A stretch of DNA of 17,784 nt. Origin: Acidilobaceae archaeon UBA158. GTDB lineage: Archaea > Thermoproteota > Thermoprotei_A > Sulfolobales > Acidilobaceae. Under the pieces are notes generated by a model that worked only from the letters and a program-made list of their open reading frames with translations, was not told the DNA's origin and searched no databases. This document shows positions 13,690 to 17,784 of the stretch, one piece after another (the stretch's first letter is position 1; the number at the start of each line of letters is the position of its first letter). A program made the position numbers and the translations under genes. The stretch is taken from the NCBI GenBank assembly GCA_002506595.1, contig DAXV01000045.1, forward strand, positions 1 through 17,784, given 5' to 3'.

Positions 13690-14007
13690 TTGAATAAGGA
13701 TAAAGCAACAGGGGCATTGTTGATAATTATTTCAGTAATTGTTATATTAGCATACTTAGTTATATTATGGTATCCACCTATAGCAGCCAAAGCCGCATTA
13801 ACATTACTTAAACTAACTGGTAGTATTGCGGTGTTAGCAATATTTGCAATAATAGGATGGATAGGTTATACATTAGTAACTACACCTCCGCCAAAGCCAA
13901 TTGAAGAAATAGAAAAAGAACTTGAAAAGGAATTAAAAGAAATAGAAAAAGATAGCAAAGAAGAAAATCAAAAACAAACTAGTTCACAAAAAGATTTACA
14001 AAAATAA
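13690..14007 (+). CDS. Small two-TM membrane protein with charged coiled tail
   Basis: A 105-residue protein I do not recognise. Two hydrophobic helices (about 7-28, ALLIIISVIVILAYLVILWY, and 42-65, TGSIAVLAIFAIIGWIGYTLV) are joined by a short loop with proline and lysines. A proline-rich hinge TTPPPKP is followed by a ~35-residue tail with a strong E/K pattern (EEIEKELEKELKEIEKDSKEE), probably helical and cytoplasmic. There is no signal-peptidase site or catalytic motif. TTG 13690 is preceded by GGGGAT with a 5-nt spacer; an ATG at 13685 is out of frame and stops at once. A TATA-like TTTAAATTTAT lies near 13650-13660. The following gene encodes an extracytoplasmic thiol oxidoreductase, so a role in envelope assembly is conceivable but unproven. 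Confidence 0.75.
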   Translation: MNKDKATGALLIIISVIVILAYLVILWYPPIAAKAALTLLKLTGSIAVLAIFAIIGWIGYTLVTTPPPKPIEEIEKELEKELKEIEKDSKEENQKQTSSQKDLQK

Positions 14008-14157
14008 AAACTTTTATTTAGATTTTTGAATTTTATTGTGCTAATTTTAATAATAAGAAAAATTAATTTTATATTATATTAAGTATTTAAGACTTAATGT
14101 AAAATTTCTTATAAATTAAATAAAAATAATTAAAAATACGTAAAATCTATAGGTGCA

Positions 14158-14166
14158 GATATAAAC
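14158..14166 (+). promoter_or_regulatory. TATA box of the DsbA-like gene
   Basis: GATATAAAC is centred about 27 bp before 14189. Initiation there would put the translation start close to 14191-14202, which supports a start upstream of the first in-frame TTG at 14253. Confidence 0.45.
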
Positions 14167-14201
14167 TGAATTTAATGTAGCTAAACTGAGGTGTGCGATA
14201 A

Positions 14202-14948
14202 ACGAGAAAAAATCAAATTGCCTTAATTATTATTATAGTTGCTATAGTTGTTTTGGGAACTTATTTAGCTATTAGCAAGAGTAACAAAAATATTGTACCT
14301 CAAACTACTACAACAACTCAAACTACAACTACAACAACTAATAATTTAATAAATGTAGCACCCTTATTGCAATATATTAATAGTTCTTTAATTCCAAAGT
14401 ATGGAAATCCTTCGGCAAAATATTATTTATTTATAATTTATGACCCAGAATGTCCTTATTGCGCAATAGAATTTAATAATACATTACCATATTTATATTA
14501 TTTAGCAAAAAACAATTATACAATGCTAGTTTTTATAGGAATGCCTATTCACCAATATTCATTAGAGATGATAGCTATGCTAGATTTAATATATCAAAAA
14601 TATGGGTTTAATCAATTTTACAATATATTAGATAAAAATTATGCCATATATTATAACAGCATATTATTATATGAAAATAATAAAACCTCTCAATTACAGA
14701 TACCAACTCCATATACTATATATACTTTGCTTAATCAAAGCAATTTATCAATAAATTATAATGATATAAATTCAACAATGCAAAGAGCTTATAATATCGC
14801 TGACTTAGCTTATACTCAAGGTATAGATGCGACCCCAATGTTAATTATTTATAATTCAGATTTGCGCAGTACTGTTAACCAATTTATAGGTTTATATTCA
14901 CCAATAGTGATAGAGAATTATTTGAATAAAACATTAGGTGTTAACTAG
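14202..14948 (+). CDS. Membrane-anchored DsbA/thioredoxin-like thiol oxidoreductase
   Basis: An extracytoplasmic disulfide oxidoreductase of the thioredoxin_4/DsbA type. A thioredoxin strand (KYYLFIIYDPE) leads to the redox motif CPYC (C84, C87), and the cis-proline loop is present in GIDATPMLIIYN. Between them lies a helical insertion. A Thr/Gln-rich linker (PQTTTTTQTTTTTT) separates the domain from the N-terminus. The first conventional in-frame start is TTG 14253, but the frame is open back to 14202, just after TAA, and encodes RKNQIALIIIIVAIVVLGTYLA, an ideal signal anchor. That start is ACG; alternatively GTG 14191 enters the frame by a -1 slip at six adenines (14207-14212). I therefore annotate from 14202 and treat the true start as unresolved. 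The stop overlaps the Cgi121 start by one base (TAGTG). Confidence 0.82.
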   Translation, partial: TRKNQIALIIIIVAIVVLGTYLAISKSNKNIVPQTTTTTQTTTTTTNNLINVAPLLQYINSSLIPKYGNPSAKYYLFIIYDPECPYCAIEFNNTLPYLYYLAKNNYTMLVFIGMPIHQYSLEMIAMLDLIYQKYGFNQFYNILDKNYAIYYNSILLYENNKTSQLQIPTPYTIYTLLNQSNLSINYNDINSTMQRAYNIADLAYTQGIDATPMLIIYNSDLRSTVNQFIGLYSPIVIENYLNKTLGVN

Positions 14949-15400
14949 TGAAAATAATAAAGCTATTATATCCATTTGATAAAATATATTTAACAAAAAT
15001 AAATGATGTATCTATTGATAAGAATTTTTTAGCTGATTTAACAAAAAGATTTCAACCAAATACACTAATCTTTTCAATACCTAACAATATAGAACAATGT
15101 GATATAGCATTAATTTATACATATGTATTAGAAGATATTAAAAACGATAATAAAATTTCGAATATTTCATTAAGAGCTTTACTTTATTTGACTAGGTCTA
15201 AACAAATCTCAGATGCTATAGAAAAATCGAAAAGCTTTAAGGATATCGCAATTGTATCTATTAATAAACAAAGTATAATTGATGTATTAAGCGAAATGGG
15301 TTATTCAATAAATAATATTAATGAGGAAACATATAACTGTGAAAATTTGAATGGATTAATAGATATAAGTGCATACAGATTAAATACTCTTAATATTTAA
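14948..15400 (+). CDS. cgi121: KEOPS complex subunit Cgi121
   Basis: Cgi121 is a subunit of KEOPS, which makes the universal t6A37 modification on ANN-decoding tRNAs; it binds tRNA CCA ends and the Bud32 kinase. The signature is ISNISLRALLYLTRSKQISDAIEKSKSFKDIAIVSIN (about 70-106), matching the family pattern of a helix followed by LLY(x)n(R/K)QI..AI. The rest (150 aa in all) has the right length and alternating alpha/beta pattern. GTG 14948 shares its G with the TAG of the upstream DsbA-like gene, and GGTG lies 7 nt before it, so translational coupling is likely. The link to an envelope oxidoreductase is functionally unexpected. Confidence 0.85.
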   Translation: MKIIKLLYPFDKIYLTKINDVSIDKNFLADLTKRFQPNTLIFSIPNNIEQCDIALIYTYVLEDIKNDNKISNISLRALLYLTRSKQISDAIEKSKSFKDIAIVSINKQSIIDVLSEMGYSINNINEETYNCENLNGLIDISAYRLNTLNI

Positions 15401-15542
15401 AATATGTGATTTTTAAATTTCAATATATTTAGGAAAATATTTAATAATTAAAATATGATAACAAATCAAAGAATAGTTATGTAAAAATTTGTCTGTAAGA
15501 TTAGATAAACATAAATAACAAATATATAATATTAATAATAGG

Positions 15543-15605
15543 TGCCTGTGATTAGAAGTTGGCCGCTTCTGATAAATAATGAAGAGGGGCCAAAGCGATG
15601 AGGCA
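15543..15605 (+). ncRNA. Candidate C/D box sRNA (2'-O-methylation guide)
   Basis: A GC-rich island in an AT-rich gap has the architecture of an archaeal C/D sRNA of about 60 nt. Terminal stem TGCC (15543-15546)/GGCA (15602-15605); box C GTGATTA (15548-15554); guide of 14 nt; box D' CTGA (15569-15572); 6-nt spacer; box C' ATGAAGA (15579-15585); guide of 12 nt (15586-15597); box D ATGA (15598-15601). D' is perfect, and C, C' and D each differ from consensus by one base, keeping the GA pairs of the kink-turn. A TATA-like ATATATAA at 15522-15529 precedes it. It would recruit L7Ae, Nop5 and fibrillarin; the targets are not identifiable from this window. Confidence 0.6.
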
Positions 15606-15616
15606 TTTAATTATAG

Positions 15617-16501
15617 TTATTTATTTGAATTGTATGTGATTTTAAATTTTTTTGGATTTATAAAATTAAAAATTTTGGTATAATCTGATTCATTTAAACC
15701 AAAGATATCGGCCTGTTTAAATGTTTGTGCAGAAGTTCTAACGAGTGGTAAAACTATATTAGCATCATATGCCGCTTGGCTTGCGTATTCTAAGTCTTTC
15801 GCAGCCAATGAAATTTTAAACGAGGCCGGATAGTTTTCATTGGTAATTCTATCCAAATATTTGTCAATGAATTGTTTAAAGACTGTATTAGACATTATTT
15901 CTTTGACTTTTTCATGATCTATTCCATAAGCCTCAGCTAAAGTTAGAGATTCACTTAGCAATTGTATAGATGATATCAGCATAGTGTTATACATCAATTT
16001 TGCGATAGAAGCTTTATAGCTCTCTTCTCCTATTTCTATAATTTTTCCAGCTGACATCAATATTCCCATGGAGTACCTAACACAGTTTCTTTCGCCAGCA
16101 ACTAAAAAAATTGCGTCTCCTTGAATTAAATTACGTGGATTTCCAATTATTGGTGCTTCAACATAACAAGCACCCAATTCTTTTAATTGCTTTGATGCAA
16201 TGATGCTAGCTTTTGGAGTAATTGTCGATGAATTTATAAATAATAATCCATCAGATCTTCTCATTTGTGAGATAATATTATATAATGCATTATCATCAGA
16301 TACTAATGAAATTGCTATATCTGCATTTTCAATAGCTTTCCATGGGGTATCATAAACAGTTGCATTTATTTTTGTTCCAAGAGTTTTAGCTTTATCAATA
16401 GTTCTATTCCATAAAAATATTGTGAAACCTGTATTTGCTAGTCTTTCTGCTATTGCGCTACCCATATTTCCTGTTCCTAAAACCGCTATTCTTATTGCCA
16501 C
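15617..16501 (-). CDS. Beta-hydroxyacid dehydrogenase family (HIBADH-like) oxidoreductase
   Basis: A 294-residue NAD(P)-dependent dehydrogenase of the 3-hydroxyisobutyrate dehydrogenase superfamily. The Rossmann motif GTGNMG is at residues 9-14, and WNRTIDKAK after strand 2 (Asn-Arg) suggests NADP preference (inference). The catalytic lysine is K168 in AKLMYN, with N172 four residues later. The substrate-binding motif normally DAPVSGG reads EAPIIGNP, lacking the serine and one glycine, so the substrate is probably not hydroxyisobutyrate itself; glyoxylate/succinic semialdehyde reductases and imine reductases share the fold. The C-terminal all-helical domain is complete. Start GTG 16501, with GGGTATC upstream. 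The gene stands alone, ending about 12 bp from the sRNA. Confidence 0.88.
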   Translation of the reverse strand: MAIRIAVLGTGNMGSAIAERLANTGFTIFLWNRTIDKAKTLGTKINATVYDTPWKAIENADIAISLVSDDNALYNIISQMRRSDGLLFINSSTITPKASIIASKQLKELGACYVEAPIIGNPRNLIQGDAIFLVAGERNCVRYSMGILMSAGKIIEIGEESYKASIAKLMYNTMLISSIQLLSESLTLAEAYGIDHEKVKEIMSNTVFKQFIDKYLDRITNENYPASFKISLAAKDLEYASQAAYDANIVLPLVRTSAQTFKQADIFGLNESDYTKIFNFINPKKFKITYNSNK

Positions 16502-16653
16502 AAGGGATACCCATAATATTAATTATAGCAATCCAAAATAATTAATGTTTCTAATAGATATAAATTAAAAAAAGTTTTTAATATTAAAATGAAAAAGAGT
16601 AATCAATAAAATTAATTAAATTCCATATAATACATATAGATAGGAAATAAAAA

Positions 16654-17556
16654 ATGCCAGAAAAAATATGCCCAGTATGTGGAAGATCTAGCAATGAGGT
16701 AGAATTTGTAGATAGATTTTGCAAAGATTGCTTTATTAAATATAAGGGTATTGCTAAAATACCAGATAAAGTTGAATTTACTTATTGTTCTATTTGCGGA
16801 TCCTATAAATATATGGGTCAATGGAGTTCAGGACTAGACACTTTAGAGGAAACTTTAGACAGTTTTTTAAAAATTTATATTACTGAAAAGATGAAACCTA
16901 TAGATCCAATAAAAGATGTTTATATAAAAAATATAGAATTTATAGAATTTAATCAAAGCTTTGTAAATGCTAAAATAACAATAGAAGGCACATATAATAA
17001 TTTAGTATTAAGAGAAGATAAATTAATAACTATTCAACTTAACAAAACAATATGTCCTATATGTTCTTCTATTAAAACTCAAAGGGGTTATAACGCAATA
17101 ATTCAAATCAGAGGATATCCAGATAAGATTACTTCAGATCTATATGAAGAAGTTAAGAATGAAATTACAGATCTTTTAAATAAATCAAGAGGTGAGATAA
17201 TAAAGGTTGAAGAAGTAAAGAAAAATGGAATAGATTTATACATAAGGGATCATAGCTATGCAAGATCCTTGGCCTTAAAATTTAAACAAGAGTATATAGC
17301 AAAGACTATTGAGACATATAAATTGATCGGAGTAAACAAAGATGGCTCAAGAAAAAGTAGATTATATATATCAGTAAGGATACTTAATCTAAAGCAAAAG
17401 GATATATTTGTTTATGAAGATCACCCATATGTTTTTATATCAAAAGGATTATATGGAATATTGGTTGAAGACCTTAAGTCTAGGGAAAAAAAGATAATAG
17501 ATTTTGATAGCTTATGGGATAAAGGATTTAAACGTTATGGTGATATAAAAACTTAA
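16654..17556 (+). CDS. nmd3: NMD3-family ribosome biogenesis protein
   Basis: Archaeal homologue of NMD3, the adapter bound to nascent large ribosomal subunits in eukaryotes. The N-terminus holds paired zinc-binding motifs: C6-x2-C9 with C23-x2-C26, then C45-x2-C48, which probably pairs with C134-x2-C137 (ICPICSS). An OB/SH3-like beta region follows, with the conserved RDHSYARSLALKF segment near residue 200, and the chain ends after a beta-rich domain (ISVRILNLKQKDIFVYEDHPYVFI). Length 300 aa fits the short archaeal version, which lacks the export-signal tail. ATG 16654 is preceded by TAGGAAATAAAAA, a weak ribosome site, and by TATA-like ATATAATA near 16625-16632, so the leader is probably very short. 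Confidence 0.9.
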   Translation: MPEKICPVCGRSSNEVEFVDRFCKDCFIKYKGIAKIPDKVEFTYCSICGSYKYMGQWSSGLDTLEETLDSFLKIYITEKMKPIDPIKDVYIKNIEFIEFNQSFVNAKITIEGTYNNLVLREDKLITIQLNKTICPICSSIKTQRGYNAIIQIRGYPDKITSDLYEEVKNEITDLLNKSRGEIIKVEEVKKNGIDLYIRDHSYARSLALKFKQEYIAKTIETYKLIGVNKDGSRKSRLYISVRILNLKQKDIFVYEDHPYVFISKGLYGILVEDLKSREKKIIDFDSLWDKGFKRYGDIKT

Positions 17557-17626
17557 AGAAGTATGATTATAAATATTGGCAAATAGGTTTTTATAAATAA
17601 AAGATCTGAGGCAAACATTAAGTTTA

Positions 17627-17660
17627 CTAAATCTTACATAGATAGTTTGTGAAGATTTAG
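17627..17660. repeat. 9-bp inverted repeat downstream of nmd3
   Basis: CTAAATCTT (17627-17635) and AAGATTTAG (17652-17660) are perfect complements separated by 16 nt. A rightward TATA-like TTTTATAAAT lies at 17589-17598, so the repeat would be at the 5' end of a transcript starting near 17620. It could be a leader hairpin, an operator for a gene beyond the window, or part of the nmd3 3' region. Confidence 0.35.
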
Positions 17661-17784
17661 AAGAAGGAATTCTTAGCATATATTTCAAATAAATTTAATT
17701 AATTAGCAAGATATAAAATGAAACTTCATATAAGAATAATAATTTAAATCAATTAATTTACAAATAAAATATAAGAGTGATTTT

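Noticed and set aside
14078..14098. Inverted repeat ATTAAGT/ACTTAAT with a 7-nt loop
   Set aside because: Short and made of AT-rich words likely by chance; no gene start or T-tract is placed to make it a clear operator or terminator.
14253..14255. TTG 14253 as the true start of the DsbA-like gene
   Set aside because: It has no GGTGA-type site at the right distance and would discard an in-frame hydrophobic anchor immediately upstream; kept only as the first conventional start.
14306..14345. ACA/ACT triplet tract as a tandem repeat element
   Set aside because: It encodes the Thr/Gln linker of an exported protein, a common feature of archaeal surface proteins.
1..17784. CRISPR array, insertion sequence or toxin-antitoxin/defence module
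   Set aside because: No regularly spaced direct repeats, transposase motifs or recognisable defence domains were found on either strand.

Overview
The window looks like a chromosomal segment of an AT-rich, thermophilic archaeon of the Thermoproteota (Crenarchaeota). Support comes from an intron-bearing tRNA with a strict bulge-helix-bulge, an archaeal type II GAPDH overlapping pgk, family-4 uracil-DNA glycosylase, aIF1A/Rio1/Dim2-type genes, NMD3, KEOPS Cgi121, a Clp1-type RNA kinase and TATA-box promoters. GGTGA-type Shine-Dalgarno sites often precede TTG or GTG starts. An acidophile of the Acidilobales or Sulfolobales would fit, but that placement is inference. No phage, transposon, CRISPR array or other sign of recent transfer was found.

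Layout. 1-1500: possible 5' end of a leftward gene, a leftward Clp1-like polynucleotide kinase, then a rightward tRNA-Asp(GTC) with a 27-nt intron. 1585-3354: a small winged-helix protein converging (4-nt overlap) on a leftward conserved hypothetical, then a leftward cupin-UDG pair with touching cistrons. 3420-6399: a large leftward membrane-anchored Lon-like (S16) protease, divergent from a rightward wHTH-like protein; then an HTH regulator with nested palindromes in its promoter. 6404-9429: leftward pgk-gap operon (ATGA overlap), divergent from a UlaG-like metallo-hydrolase. 9482-11171: leftward ribosome-biogenesis operon aIF1A-rio1-KH/Dim2 with overlapping cistrons. 11172-11564: the only gene-free stretch over 300 bp, holding repeats of ATTATCATA. 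11565-12767: leftward Nramp-family transporter with altered metal-site motifs and a large palindrome in its promoter. 12948-15400, rightward: thymidylate kinase, a two-TM membrane protein, a membrane-anchored DsbA-like thiol oxidoreductase whose 5' end has no ordinary start codon, and Cgi121. 15543-15605: a candidate C/D box sRNA in a GC-rich island. 15617-16501: leftward beta-hydroxyacid dehydrogenase. 16654-17556: rightward NMD3. The last 228 bp hold a 9-bp inverted repeat.

Themes. Much of the window is information processing: tRNA and RNA end processing, tRNA modification (Cgi121), rRNA modification (sRNA), small-subunit maturation (Rio1, Dim2), large-subunit maturation (NMD3), initiation (aIF1A) and uracil repair. 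Central metabolism is represented by pgk-gap, and the envelope by the protease, thiol oxidoreductase, transporter and small membrane protein. The least ordinary signals are the DsbA-like gene's 5' end (non-AUG start or -1 slip at A6), the C/D sRNA with mutually complementary guides, the divergent Nramp with its palindromic promoter, the interleaved palindromes before the HTH gene, and the thymidylate kinase whose P-loop lysine is leucine.
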